Source of the DNA: Peptococcaceae bacterium
Lineage (GTDB): Bacteria > Bacillota > Dehalobacteriia > UBA4068 > JAAVYR01
Direction: 5' to 3'
Length of the DNA: 64,000 bases
NCBI GenBank assembly: GCA_022791255.1
Contig: JAAVYR010000018.1
Span: forward strand, 1-64,000
In this document: positions 51,651 to 61,246 of the stretch, piece after piece
Layout: every line of letters begins with the position of its first letter
Numbering within the stretch: position 1 is the stretch's first letter
Notes under the pieces: generated by a model
What the model saw: only the letters and a program-made list of their open reading frames with translations
The model's database searches: none
What the model was told of the DNA's origin: nothing
Made by a program: the position numbers and the translations under genes

Positions 51651-52634
51651 ATGAAAATCGCTTTAGCAACATTAATAACAGCTTTTATTATCGCCGCTGC
51701 CCTTGGTCCTATTCTTATTCCAATCTTTAGATGGATGAAGTTTCGTCAAACTATTCGCAGCGATGGTCCACAGCGGCATTTAGCAAAGGCTGGTACGCCG
51801 ACCATGGGGGGTATCATCTTTTTGCTGGCTTTTGTAGTTAGTGCTGTTTTCTGGGGAAGCGGCTCCAAAGAGCTCTATATGATTTTAGGCTTTACATTGG
51901 CCTTTGGCTTTATTGGTTTTTTAGATGATTTTATTAAGGTAGCCTTGAAGCGGTCCTTGGGGTTGACAGCCAAAGAAAAGCTAGTCTTACAATTTGTAGT
52001 AGCAGCGGTTTTGTGTTGGCTCATGGTAAAGGTAGTGGGCCGAGGTACGGAGATTATTTTCCCTGGTATTGCTAGCCCCATAGATTTTGGTTGGTTTTAT
52101 TATCTCTTTATGGCTATCTACATTGTAGGCATGGTTAATGCAACCAACTTAACAGATGGGTTAGATGGTCTTGCAGCCGGGATTTCCTTTATTGTATTTT
52201 TAGGCTATATGCTCATTGGTTTATTAGCTATCGGTCGTGAGCCTATTGTTGGTGTGAATTATTTAGATGTGGCAATCGCTGCAGCGGCTCTTGCCGGTGG
52301 TTGTCTGGGCTTTTTGCTTTATAATCACTACCCGGCAAAAGTATTTATGGGGGATACTGGGTCTCTTGCGCTGGGCGGCGGGCTGATGGTCATCGCCATG
52401 ATGACCAAAACAGAAGTGGTACTGCTTTTTATGGGGGCGGTATACCTGATGGAAGCCCTTTCTGTTATCTTGCAGGTGTTTTCTTTTAAATGCTTTGGCA
52501 AGCGTATTTTTCGTATGAGTCCCTTGCATCACCATTTTGAGATGTTGGGCTGGTCAGAGTTAAAGGTGGTTTATTCTTTTTGGCTAGCGGCTGCATTTTC
52601 TGTATGCATTGGTTTATGGTTGACCACATTATAG
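51651..52634 (+). CDS. mraY: phospho-MurNAc-pentapeptide translocase
   Basis: MraY transfers phospho-MurNAc-pentapeptide to undecaprenyl phosphate (lipid I). The 327-residue protein has ten membrane helices and the family motifs HLAKAGTPTMGG, FIGFLDDFIK with its Asp pair, NATNLTDGLDGLAAG and MGDTGSLALGG, ending with the SPLHHHFEMLGW loop. ATG 51651 follows GAGGAG. The 90 nt between murE and mraY hold no gene, confirming that murF is missing at its usual place. Confidence 0.97.
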   Translation: MKIALATLITAFIIAAALGPILIPIFRWMKFRQTIRSDGPQRHLAKAGTPTMGGIIFLLAFVVSAVFWGSGSKELYMILGFTLAFGFIGFLDDFIKVALKRSLGLTAKEKLVLQFVVAAVLCWLMVKVVGRGTEIIFPGIASPIDFGWFYYLFMAIYIVGMVNATNLTDGLDGLAAGISFIVFLGYMLIGLLAIGREPIVGVNYLDVAIAAAALAGGCLGFLLYNHYPAKVFMGDTGSLALGGGLMVIAMMTKTEVVLLFMGAVYLMEALSVILQVFSFKCFGKRIFRMSPLHHHFEMLGWSELKVVYSFWLAAAFSVCIGLWLTTL

Positions 52635-52670
52635 TCTAGATAGTCCGGATAAAGTAGGAGATGTCAGAAA

Positions 52671-54050
52671 ATGGAAAAGTTGGAGCTAGTAGGAAAACAA
52701 GTGCTGGTAGTAGGTGCAGGCCTTAGCGGTGTCAGTGCTGCCAAGTTTTTATTAACGAAGGGTGCAACGGTGTCTCTTTATGATGATAAGCCAAAAGATG
52801 CTTTAAGTGAGGCTGCAAAAGACCTATTGCTACAAGGTGTTACCTTTTTAACTGGGGCAGGGGCGGATGGTACAGGTATCGATTTAGCTCCATTCTCTCT
52901 AGTGGTGGCGAGTCCCGGTGTTTCCTTAAAAGCGCCGCTATTGCAAAGAGCTGGGGCCTTGGAAATTCCCATCATTGGAGAGCTAGAATTGGCATATTTA
53001 TTTAGCCGGGGTTCTTTTGTGGCTATTACCGGGACCAATGGCAAAACGACAACTACTTCATTGACAGCAGAAATTTTCCGTGCTGCAGGAAGGAAAATGC
53101 TCTTAGGTGGAAATATCGGCCTGCCTTTGGCGGAACAAATCGCTCTTTCTGAGGCGGACACGATCATCGTGGCAGAGGTTTCCAGCTTCCAATTGGAAAC
53201 AACCAAAGAATTTCATCCTATTGCAGCAGCGGTATTAAATATCACACCAGACCATTTAGACCGCCATGGTAATATGGCTGGTTATATCGCGGCAAAAAGC
53301 AAGATTTTTGCTCGTCAGAGCAAGACAGATTATACAGTATTAAATTATGATGATGAACCTACCAGGGCATTGGCAGAACAAACACCAGGGCAAGTAGTAT
53401 TTTTTAGCAGGAAAGAAATATTAGACCAAGGTGTTTATGTAGAAGCTGGAAACATTGTTATCGCTTGGCAAGGTGAGAAAATCTCAGTATTGCCTTGTGA
53501 GGAAATCTATATAAAGGGAAATCATAACTTAGAAAACGCATTGGCTGCTGTGGCTCTTGCTTGGTTTTGTGGTGTTGACGCTAGTGTCATTGCTGCGGTG
53601 TTGCGTAGCTTCCGCGGGGTGGTGCACCGCTTAGAGTTTGTAGCAGAGATAAACGGTGTGCAATATATCAACGACTCTAAGGGCACCAATGTGGACTCTA
53701 CCATTAAAGCATTAGAGACTTATCCTGACCATATTATTTGGATTGCTGGCGGTAGAAACAAAGGGGCTAGTTTTGACCCGCTCATTCCGCTGGTGCGAGA
53801 ACGGGTCAGCTCTGTGGTTGCCCTAGGCGAGTCTGCCGGACTCATCAAAGAAGTTGCAGAAAAAGCTGGTATTCCCGCTGATAAAATCTATCAGGCAAAG
53901 GATTTACCGGATGTGGTAAGTCATTGTCACCAGATAGCGGTGCCTGGTGATGTGGTCTTGTTGTCACCGGCCTGTGCCAGCTGGGATATGTTCCGCAGCT
54001 ATGAGGAACGAGGAGATATATTTAAAAATCTGGTGCATACATTAGAGTAA
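52671..54050 (+). CDS. murD: UDP-MurNAc-L-Ala-D-Glu ligase
   Basis: The 459-residue Mur ligase adds D-glutamate. It has VLVVGAGLSGVSAAKFL at the start, AITGTNGKTTTTSL (ATP loop), ITPDHLDRHG and YINDSKGTNVDSTIKAL. It lies 36 nt after mraY, with GTAGGAGATG upstream, inside the wall operon. Confidence 0.96.
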   Translation: MEKLELVGKQVLVVGAGLSGVSAAKFLLTKGATVSLYDDKPKDALSEAAKDLLLQGVTFLTGAGADGTGIDLAPFSLVVASPGVSLKAPLLQRAGALEIPIIGELELAYLFSRGSFVAITGTNGKTTTTSLTAEIFRAAGRKMLLGGNIGLPLAEQIALSEADTIIVAEVSSFQLETTKEFHPIAAAVLNITPDHLDRHGNMAGYIAAKSKIFARQSKTDYTVLNYDDEPTRALAEQTPGQVVFFSRKEILDQGVYVEAGNIVIAWQGEKISVLPCEEIYIKGNHNLENALAAVALAWFCGVDASVIAAVLRSFRGVVHRLEFVAEINGVQYINDSKGTNVDSTIKALETYPDHIIWIAGGRNKGASFDPLIPLVRERVSSVVALGESAGLIKEVAEKAGIPADKIYQAKDLPDVVSHCHQIAVPGDVVLLSPACASWDMFRSYEERGDIFKNLVHTLE

Positions 54051-54096
54051 GATTGACAGACTAATTTTGGCAAGAGAAAACGAGGAGGTCGTCTCA

Positions 54097-55197
54097 TTGG
54101 CTAAAAGCAGAGGAGTCCAGGGAAAGGTACCTGATTTCGGTGTGTTTTTTGCAGTGTTGGTGCTATTGGGCATTGGGATTATTGCAGTGTTTAGCGCCAG
54201 TCAATACTTTGCGCAATATGCGCCTTATAATGATAGTTTGCACTTTTTGAAACGACAGTCTCTCAATGCGCTTATTGGCATTGTGGGGATGTTATTTGCC
54301 ATGAAGATAGATTATCGTTGGTTTCAGGTGTTGGCGTTGCCGGGACTGATTATCTCCATTGTTATGCTGGTGGTGGTGCTTGCTTTAGGCGGTACCCGCT
54401 GGATTTCTTTAGGATTTATCCAGTTTCAGCCGTCAGAAATAGCTAAAGTTGCGCTTATCATTTTTATGGCGTTAATTCTCAGCCGAGACCCAGAACGTCT
54501 CCAATCCTTTAGTCATGGCTTCTTGCCTTGCTTAGGGTTAATGGGGTTAGTGTGCGGCTTGGTTGTAATCAAAGACTTAAGTACTTCTATTGTTATCGCT
54601 GGTACCTGCTGTGTAATGATGTTCTGTTCTGGAGCAAAATGGAGCCATATGGGCTTTATGTTTGCCTTAGGGGTAGTTGCGTTTATTGCTGCTGTTTGGG
54701 TAGAGCCATATCGTATGGCGCGTATCTTTGCATTCTTGGACCCTTGGTCGGACCCGCAAGGGGATGGTTTTCAGACTATCCAATCTTTCCTTGCTATCGG
54801 CAGCGGCGGGCTTACGGGGGTAGGCCTGGGGGCAGGCAGTGCTAAATGGTACTACCTACCGGAACGGCATACTGACTTTATCTTCTCCATTTGGGCAGAA
54901 GAAATGGGTTTTTTAGGCGGTACGATTATCATTCTGACTTTCTTATTCTTTGTATGGCGGGGCTTTATGGTGTCCTTAAACTTGAAAAACAATTTCCAAA
55001 GCTTATTAGCGCTTGGCATTACTTCGATGATTGGCATTCAGGCGCTAATCAACTTATGCGTAGTGGTAGGTCTTTTTCCGGTTACTGGGGTAACGCTGCC
55101 TTTTATCAGTTATGGCGGTACTTCCCTTGCCATTTCTTTGACCAGTGTAGGCATTTTGTTAAATGTTTCCCGATATGCAAAAACGACAGGTGATTAA
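54097..55197 (+). CDS. ftsW: septal peptidoglycan polymerase FtsW
   Basis: This SEDS-family glycosyltransferase polymerises lipid II at the septum with its partner PBP. The 366-residue protein has ten helices and the hallmarks GGTRWISLGFIQFQPSE, DLSTS, HTDFIFSIWAEEMGFLGG and PVTGVTLPFISYGGTS. I placed the start at TTG 54097, 8 nt after CGAGGAGG; the TTG 30 nt upstream would leave this site inside the gene. It may equally be called SpoVE. Confidence 0.94.
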   Translation: MAKSRGVQGKVPDFGVFFAVLVLLGIGIIAVFSASQYFAQYAPYNDSLHFLKRQSLNALIGIVGMLFAMKIDYRWFQVLALPGLIISIVMLVVVLALGGTRWISLGFIQFQPSEIAKVALIIFMALILSRDPERLQSFSHGFLPCLGLMGLVCGLVVIKDLSTSIVIAGTCCVMMFCSGAKWSHMGFMFALGVVAFIAAVWVEPYRMARIFAFLDPWSDPQGDGFQTIQSFLAIGSGGLTGVGLGAGSAKWYYLPERHTDFIFSIWAEEMGFLGGTIIILTFLFFVWRGFMVSLNLKNNFQSLLALGITSMIGIQALINLCVVVGLFPVTGVTLPFISYGGTSLAISLTSVGILLNVSRYAKTTGD

Positions 55198-56303
55198 TGA
55201 TGAAAGTGATTATGACCGGTGGTGGTACGGGAGGGCACATCTATCCAGCCTTGGCTATTGCACAAGGCATATTAGATAATATTCCCGATAGTGAAGTGCT
55301 CTATGTAGGCGGCAAAAACAGCATGGAAAAGGAATTAGCAGGAAAGGCTGGTTTTCCTTTTTATGAAATCGAGGTGGCACCGCTGCCCCGTAAGCTTTCT
55401 TTGCAAACATTAAAGAACTGTCATACGGCATGGAAAGCGGTGGGAAAAGCAAGAAAGCTGGTAAAAGAGTATCAACCTGACTTGATTATCGGTACTGGCG
55501 GCTATGTGTGCGGGCCTATGGTGTTGGCTGGGCACTTAGCGAAAGTACCGACGATGATACACGAACAAAATGCAGTTCCCGGGAAGACCAATAAATTATT
55601 GGGCAGAATGGTAGACCGGGTGTGCTTGGGATTTCCAAATACAGCTCAATGTTTCCCAAAACCGGAACGATGTGTGTATACGGGACTTCCGGTGCGGAAA
55701 GAGATCTTGGCACAGAATAAAGCTGACTCTCGTAAGGTGCTGGGATTGCCTCTGGATAAGCCGGTGCTTTTGGTGACAGGGGGTAGTCAGGGGGCCCATG
55801 CCATTAATGCTGTGATGGAACAGCTTTATAATCCGCTTTTGGCAAAGGGCATCGAAATTCGTCATATTACCGGAAAACGGGAATACGAGAAAATCCAGGC
55901 TTTTGCAGATAAAAAGAATTTTAATGATTATCCGAACCTGCATTTATTAGCGTATGGGTATCATATGGAGCATTGTCTTACTGCTTGTGATTTAGTAGTG
56001 GGGCGGGCAGGTGCGTCTTTTATCGCAGAAGTGACTGCTGTAGGTCGGCCTAGTATCTTGATACCATACCCCTATGCGGTGTATAATCATCAAGAAGCGA
56101 ATGGACGGGTCGTGGAGAAAAAAGGTGGCGCTGTGGTGCTTTTAGAAAAAGATATGACGGCTCAACGGTTAGAACAGGAAATCTGCTCTTTGCTTTTGGA
56201 TAAGACTCGTCTTGCGGCGATGGCTGAGGCTGCCTGGCAATGCGGTAATCGCCATGCAGTAGAGGATATCTTAAAAGAAATCAGACAGTTGGTTCAGAAA
56301 TAG
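55197..56303 (+). CDS. murG: lipid II synthase (GlcNAc transferase)
   Basis: MurG adds GlcNAc to lipid I on the inner membrane face. The 368-residue GT28 enzyme shows MTGGGTGGHIYPALAIA, TGGYVCGP, HEQNAVPG, TGGSQGAHAIN and GRAGASFIAEV. Its ATG shares a base with the ftsW stop (TAATG), which signals translational coupling. Confidence 0.97.
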   Translation: MMKVIMTGGGTGGHIYPALAIAQGILDNIPDSEVLYVGGKNSMEKELAGKAGFPFYEIEVAPLPRKLSLQTLKNCHTAWKAVGKARKLVKEYQPDLIIGTGGYVCGPMVLAGHLAKVPTMIHEQNAVPGKTNKLLGRMVDRVCLGFPNTAQCFPKPERCVYTGLPVRKEILAQNKADSRKVLGLPLDKPVLLVTGGSQGAHAINAVMEQLYNPLLAKGIEIRHITGKREYEKIQAFADKKNFNDYPNLHLLAYGYHMEHCLTACDLVVGRAGASFIAEVTAVGRPSILIPYPYAVYNHQEANGRVVEKKGGAVVLLEKDMTAQRLEQEICSLLLDKTRLAAMAEAAWQCGNRHAVEDILKEIRQLVQK

Positions 56304-56331
56304 ATTTTGGGCTTGAGGGGAGCGGGCAATT

Positions 56332-57738
56332 TTGCAGAAACAAGAGGATGTATATGCCTTTGGGAAAACCCATTTTATAGGTATCGGTGGTGCTGGCATG
56401 AGTGGGTTGGCAAATATTTTATTAGAAAAAGGGATTGCTGTTTCTGGTTCTGACAGCAGCTTTTCCCCGGTGGTGGCGCGTCTGCAGCAGATGGGGGCAG
56501 TGTGCTTTGGGGAGCAGAAAAAAGAAAACATTACAGAAGATATTGATTTAGTCGTTTATTCCTCGGCTATTCGGCAGAATAATCCAGAAATCATTGCAGC
56601 GAAAGAAAAGGGTATCGAGGTCATCTGTCGGGCGGAACTTTTGGCCCGTCTCATGTCGTTACAGACGGGGATTTCGGTGGCAGGTACCCATGGGAAAAGT
56701 ACGACCACCGGTATGCTTTCTACTATTTTATTAGGGACGGAAGGTATGGCGCCTACCATTGTAGGCGGGGCCTATCTGCCGGGCATACAGGGAAATGCAA
56801 AGTTGGGTGCTGGCAAGTATTTGGTAGCAGAGTCTGATGAAAGTGACGGCTCCTTTTTGCTGCTCCATCCGGAGATTGCCGTTGTCACCAATATTGAGGC
56901 GGACCATTTGGACCACTATGGTTCCTATGAAAAGGTATTGGAGGGGTTTGCTCAATTCTTAAACCAATTGCCGGAACAAGGACTTGCTGTGGTGTGCCTA
57001 GATAGCCCAGGTGTAAAGGATATTTTACCTCAGCTTACCGTAAAGCAAGTAGTGACCTATGGTGTAGAGACGGCAGAGGGGGATTTTGGCGCGGCAGATA
57101 TTGCTTATCACGGCAGGGGCAGTTCCTTTACCTGTCTGGCTCGGGGCAAATCTCTAGGTCGTGTAGAGCTATCTGTACCTGGTATCTATAATGTTTGTAA
57201 TGCGCTTGCTGCTATTGCAGTGGCTTTACATATTGGCGTGAATTGGGAAGATATTTTAAAAGGGCTGAAAGCTTTCCAGGGGGTGGGCAGACGCTTTGAA
57301 ATCCTCGGTGTAGAACAGGAAGTGACCGTGGTAGACGACTATGCTCACCATCCCACAGAAATCAAAGCCACTTTAGCCGCTGCTAAAAATATGGGTTATG
57401 CCAGAATTATTGCGGTGTTCCAGCCCCATCGTTATAGCCGTACTCAGGCATTGTTTACAGAGTTTACAGATAGTTTCTTAGATTGTGATGAGATTATTAT
57501 GAATGGGATTTATGCAGCGTCTGAGGACCCTATTCCTGGGGTGTCTGGCGAAACCCTTGCCAAGGCTATCCGGGAAAAACATCATTGTAAGATAGATTAT
57601 TATGATACCCGTGAAGAAATATTAAAAGACTTGCTTACTCGGGTGAAAGCCGGGGATTTGGTTATGATGATAGGTGCCGGTAATTTACGCCAGGTCGGCA
57701 TCCAGCTGGTAGAGGCATTACAAACAGGAGGAAGATAG
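56332..57738 (+). CDS. murC: UDP-MurNAc-L-alanine ligase
   Basis: The 468-residue ligase adds L-alanine to UDP-MurNAc. Motifs: HFIGIGGAGMSGLANIL, VAGTHGKSTTTGML, ESDESDGSFL, NIEADHLDHYG, VDDYAHHPTEIKATL and FQPHRYSRTQ. The start is TTG 56332 after GAGGGGAGCGGG. murB follows 2 nt after its stop. Confidence 0.96.
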   Translation: MQKQEDVYAFGKTHFIGIGGAGMSGLANILLEKGIAVSGSDSSFSPVVARLQQMGAVCFGEQKKENITEDIDLVVYSSAIRQNNPEIIAAKEKGIEVICRAELLARLMSLQTGISVAGTHGKSTTTGMLSTILLGTEGMAPTIVGGAYLPGIQGNAKLGAGKYLVAESDESDGSFLLLHPEIAVVTNIEADHLDHYGSYEKVLEGFAQFLNQLPEQGLAVVCLDSPGVKDILPQLTVKQVVTYGVETAEGDFGAADIAYHGRGSSFTCLARGKSLGRVELSVPGIYNVCNALAAIAVALHIGVNWEDILKGLKAFQGVGRRFEILGVEQEVTVVDDYAHHPTEIKATLAAAKNMGYARIIAVFQPHRYSRTQALFTEFTDSFLDCDEIIMNGIYAASEDPIPGVSGETLAKAIREKHHCKIDYYDTREEILKDLLTRVKAGDLVMMIGAGNLRQVGIQLVEALQTGGR

Positions 57739-57740
57739 CG

Positions 57741-58658
57741 TTGGATATTGCTTCTTTTTTAACTGATTTGCAAAGCAGGTTTCAGGGAGATATTTTTACC
57801 GAAGAACCAATGAAAAAACATACCACTTGGAAAATCGGGGGCAAGGCCGATGTGTTAGTGCGGCCTTATTCAGAAGCGGATTTGCAGGCGATATTTACCT
57901 GTGCTAATCGTTATGAAATCCCCTTTTATGTCATTGGGAAAGGCAGTAATTTATTAGTAACAGACGGTGGTATCCGAGGTGTGGTGATTGAAATCTCTGC
58001 TGATGAGTTTCAAAAAATCACTATTCAGGATGATGGTACGGTTCTTGCTGGTGCGGGGGTGTCTATGGCGCGGCTGGCAAAGGAAACATTAAATCATAAC
58101 TTAGCGGGTCTTGGCTGGTCTGCTGGTATTCCCGGTAGTCTGGGCGGGGCAGTGATGATGAATGCAGGTGCTTATGGTTATCATATTGGCTCTTATGTAA
58201 CCAAAATAAACCTTGTCGAATATATTGGCTCCAGAAGGCAAATTTCAAAAGCAGAAGCAGATTTTTCCTATCGGCATAGTGGACTTATGGGGCAGCCTTG
58301 GGTGGTGACAGAGGTAGCGTTGCGCCTTGTGCCCCAAGGGGATGTGTCTGGAGAAATCCAGCAGATGAAGGATTGGCTCAAAGAGCGGGCTGCAAAACAA
58401 CCTTTAGACTATCCTTCTGCTGGCAGTGTATTTAAAAATCCAGAAGGAAGCCACGCAGGTTACCTGGTGGAACAGGCCGGGTGCCGGGGAATGCAGGTAG
58501 GGGATGCACAAGTATCTACAAAACATGGTAATTTTATTGTGAATTTAGGAAATGCTTCTGCCTCTGATGTGTTGTCGCTAATAGAAAAGGTACGGGAGCG
58601 GGTTTTGCAAAATAGCGGACACAAGTTAGAGCTTGAGGTACGAATATTGGGCGAATAA
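57741..58658 (+). CDS. murB: UDP-N-acetylenolpyruvoylglucosamine reductase
   Basis: This FAD enzyme reduces the enolpyruvyl product of MurA to UDP-MurNAc with NADPH. The 305-residue type II form shows HTTWKIGGKADVLVRP, YVIGKGSNLLV, GIPGSLGGAVMMNAGAYG and YPSAGSVFKNPEG (with the catalytic Ser). TTG 57741 starts 6 nt after GGAGGAAG. It lies between murC and murA, so the first two cytoplasmic steps are made together. Confidence 0.95.
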   Translation: MDIASFLTDLQSRFQGDIFTEEPMKKHTTWKIGGKADVLVRPYSEADLQAIFTCANRYEIPFYVIGKGSNLLVTDGGIRGVVIEISADEFQKITIQDDGTVLAGAGVSMARLAKETLNHNLAGLGWSAGIPGSLGGAVMMNAGAYGYHIGSYVTKINLVEYIGSRRQISKAEADFSYRHSGLMGQPWVVTEVALRLVPQGDVSGEIQQMKDWLKERAAKQPLDYPSAGSVFKNPEGSHAGYLVEQAGCRGMQVGDAQVSTKHGNFIVNLGNASASDVLSLIEKVRERVLQNSGHKLELEVRILGE

Positions 58659-58690
58659 CCCTCTTTGGTATGCATGTGGGGGTGCGATAT

Positions 58691-59974
58691 TTGGAAAGGT
58701 TTGTAATCCAGGGCGGAAAAAGGCTAAAAGGTGAAGTCAGTATTTCAGGGGCAAAAAATGCAGTGTTGCCTATCATGGCGGCGACCCTTCTTTCTCAGGA
58801 GCCTTGCTTGTTAGAAAATGTACCGCTTTTAAATGATGTATTTGTTATGATACAGGCATTGGAACAATGTGGGGCCAAATGCCGTTGGGAGGGGGATGCC
58901 CTTTATATTGACGCCTCTAATGCTTATCCTGGCGTGTTGCCGGAGGTTTTAACCAAGAAAATGCGGGCGTCAAATCTGATTTTAGGTCCTCTTTTGGCTA
59001 GGTTTGGAGAGGTGACGCTGCCTTTTCCGGGAGGCTGTAATATTGGTTCTCGCCCGATGGATTATCATTTAAAAGGGTTAGAGCAGTTAGGTGCTGTCAT
59101 TGGAGAGAAAAACGGCTTCTTTGAGGCAAAAGCCACTGGGCTTATCGGTGGGGAAATCTGTTTAGATTTTCCTAGCGTTGGTGCTACAGAGAATGTGCTT
59201 ATGGCGGCTGCTCTTGCCGAAGGAGAAACCGTGCTGCAGAATGCGGCTCGGGAACCAGAAATCACAGATTTAGCAAACTTTTTAATCTCTATAGGGGCAA
59301 AGATTAGCGGAGCCGGCACGGATGTGGTAGTTATTCAAGGGGTGCCTTCTCTGGGAACGAAAAAAGATTTAACCTATCGCATTATGCCAGACCGTATTGA
59401 GGCGGGTACCTTCATTATGGCGGCAGCGATTACTGGCGGTGATGTGGTGGTAAAAGATGTGGACACAGAAGATTTGGTGGCGCTGCTTGCAAAACTAAAA
59501 GAAGCTGGATTGCGTATTGCCCAATATGATAGAAATATTGTCCGCATAAAGCCCAGTGACCGCTTGCGAGCGGTGGATGTGCGCACCATGCCTTATCCTG
59601 GTTTCGCGACGGATTTACAGCCTCAGTTTGTGGCGTTGATGACTTTGTCTCTGGGCACATCTATTGTTTCAGAAAATATCTTTGAAAATCGTTTTAAACA
59701 TGCAGATGAATTGCGGCGAATGGGAGCCAATGTGAAAATTATTGGTCGGGCTGCTGTCATAAACGGTGTGGAGGGCCTATGCGGTGCTAATGTAGAAGCG
59801 CCAGATCTAAGGGCCGGGGCTGCCTTGGTATTAGCCGGTCTTGCAGCGGAAGGACAGTCTATCGTGGAAAAAATAGAATACATAGACCGGGGTTATAGTT
59901 TTTTAGAAAAGAAATTATCTGTATTAGGCGGTGACATTAGTCGAGTGGCGATTGCTACCGAAGCTGGAAATTAA
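58691..59974 (+). CDS. murA: UDP-N-acetylglucosamine enolpyruvyl transferase
   Basis: MurA catalyses the first committed step of peptidoglycan synthesis and is the fosfomycin target. The roughly 427-residue protein contains GGKRLKGEVSISGAKNAVLP, MRASNLILGPLLAR, the catalytic Cys in PGGCNIGSRPMDYHL, and GTFIMAAAITGGDV. The family begins MEKFVI, which fits TTG 58691 (LERFVI) with GGGGGTG upstream better than ATG 58670. A terminator follows at 60040-60078. Confidence 0.95.
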   Translation: MERFVIQGGKRLKGEVSISGAKNAVLPIMAATLLSQEPCLLENVPLLNDVFVMIQALEQCGAKCRWEGDALYIDASNAYPGVLPEVLTKKMRASNLILGPLLARFGEVTLPFPGGCNIGSRPMDYHLKGLEQLGAVIGEKNGFFEAKATGLIGGEICLDFPSVGATENVLMAAALAEGETVLQNAAREPEITDLANFLISIGAKISGAGTDVVVIQGVPSLGTKKDLTYRIMPDRIEAGTFIMAAAITGGDVVVKDVDTEDLVALLAKLKEAGLRIAQYDRNIVRIKPSDRLRAVDVRTMPYPGFATDLQPQFVALMTLSLGTSIVSENIFENRFKHADELRRMGANVKIIGRAAVINGVEGLCGANVEAPDLRAGAALVLAGLAAEGQSIVEKIEYIDRGYSFLEKKLSVLGGDISRVAIATEAGN

Positions 59975-60039
59975 TATAAGATACTCAATATGTGCTGTAA
60001 AAAAATAAAGAAATAAGAAAATTTAGGGTGGAAATTAGA

Positions 60040-60078
60040 GGGGAGAAAGAGAGTTTCTTCCCTTTTTCTTTTTATTTT
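60040..60078 (+). terminator. terminator between murA and ftsQ
   Basis: GGGGAGAAA and TTTCTTCCC pair around GAGAG and run into TTTTTCTTTTT. It separates the mra/mur operon from ftsQ-ftsZ. The remaining leader to 60282 includes TATAAT (60199-60204) as a possible promoter element but no gene I can support. Confidence 0.75.
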
Positions 60079-60282
60079 CCGGCGATTTTTCGGTTTTTAA
60101 AAGATAGGGGTATCGGGCGGCAAATGGCAAAAGATTTTTTGCCTAAATTAGGAAAGAAATGGGTGAAAAAAAGAGATGTATTTTCCTCGTGGTTTTGTTA
60201 TAATTTTCTTATCTTTATAGTTGGCAGCGTTTTATTTGTATCTAAGTTTATTATCTTATGTGAAGGAAAAGGCGGGTTTTTC

Positions 60283-61056
60283 ATGGGAGATGTTACCCAG
60301 ATAAGTTCATATAAGCGGAAGCGGCGGCGTGCCGGCAGTATTCGCTGGGTAATGTGCCTGCTTTTGCTTTTGGTTTGCCTTTTAGCGGGATACTATTTTT
60401 CTCAGTCTTCTGTGTTTTTTGTCAAGGAGATTGTGGTAACTGGTAACAGTATTGTAGACAGTACGCGCATTGCAGACCTGACCGGTATCGAAAAAGGGGT
60501 GAATACTTTTAAACAAAATATGCGGTTGGCTGAACAAAAAGTGGTATTAGAACCACTTATCGAGACGGTGTCTGTAAAACGGCGTCTGCCAGGCAAAGTG
60601 GTGGTTACTGTCACTGAACGGCAAGCTGCTATGATTGTAGCTTGGAATGGTGCCTTTCTACATGTGGATAAAAAAGGAGCGCTTTTAAAACAGGTTCGTT
60701 ATTTAGAGGGGACAGGCCTACCTATTATTTCTGGTGTAGATGATATAGAGGGAGATTTACTTTTAGGGCGAACAGTTTCTTCTGAAAAGATTAACAGTGT
60801 TTTGCAAATCATCGGGGAGATGGATGATCGTTCTCGTACCATTGTCCGAGAATTGCAGGTATCAAACTTGCAAAAGGTAAAGTTTTTTACGCCAGAGGGG
60901 CTAGAGGTGCGTATTGGTGATGTAAAAGATTTTGCAGCTAAATTTAGTGTGTTTGACTATATTTATAAAGACCAGCTGGATAATAAAAAAATAGACGGTG
61001 TTCAATATATTGATGTGAGCCTAAAAGAAAAGCCGGTGATTTATTATTATAACTAG
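60283..61056 (+). CDS. ftsQ: cell-division protein FtsQ/DivIB
   Basis: The 257-residue protein has a basic cytoplasmic tail (SYKRKRRRAGSIR), one membrane helix (WVMCLLLLLVCLLAGYYF), a POTRA domain (VFFVKEIVVTGNSIVDSTRI, ETVSVKRRLPGKVVVTVTER) and a beta domain. It organises the divisome with FtsL and FtsB. ATG 60283 has AAGGAAAAGGCGGG upstream. The frame is open for 85 more codons upstream, with another hydrophobic stretch, but that region contains a terminator and would add an unusual second helix. Confidence 0.88.
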   Translation: MGDVTQISSYKRKRRRAGSIRWVMCLLLLLVCLLAGYYFSQSSVFFVKEIVVTGNSIVDSTRIADLTGIEKGVNTFKQNMRLAEQKVVLEPLIETVSVKRRLPGKVVVTVTERQAAMIVAWNGAFLHVDKKGALLKQVRYLEGTGLPIISGVDDIEGDLLLGRTVSSEKINSVLQIIGEMDDRSRTIVRELQVSNLQKVKFFTPEGLEVRIGDVKDFAAKFSVFDYIYKDQLDNKKIDGVQYIDVSLKEKPVIYYYN

Positions 61057-61246
61057 TATTTTCTAGGCTGGTTTTTGAGGTGAGATAAATTTTTTCATTC
61101 TTGCAGGGAAATGGATTTTTTTATGGAATATAGTACCTTAAGTGTATTTATGCTTATTGCAAAGTAGTATGAAATATTTGCTGAAAGACAGAAAAGATAA
61201 AGATAAAGATAGAGAAGAGATAGAAATAAAGGGGTTGAAGGGGAAT

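Noticed and set aside
60028-60282. N-terminal extension of ftsQ with a second hydrophobic stretch
   Set aside because: An intrinsic terminator lies inside it, it has no ribosome site, and FtsQ proteins have one membrane helix; ATG 60283 is better placed.
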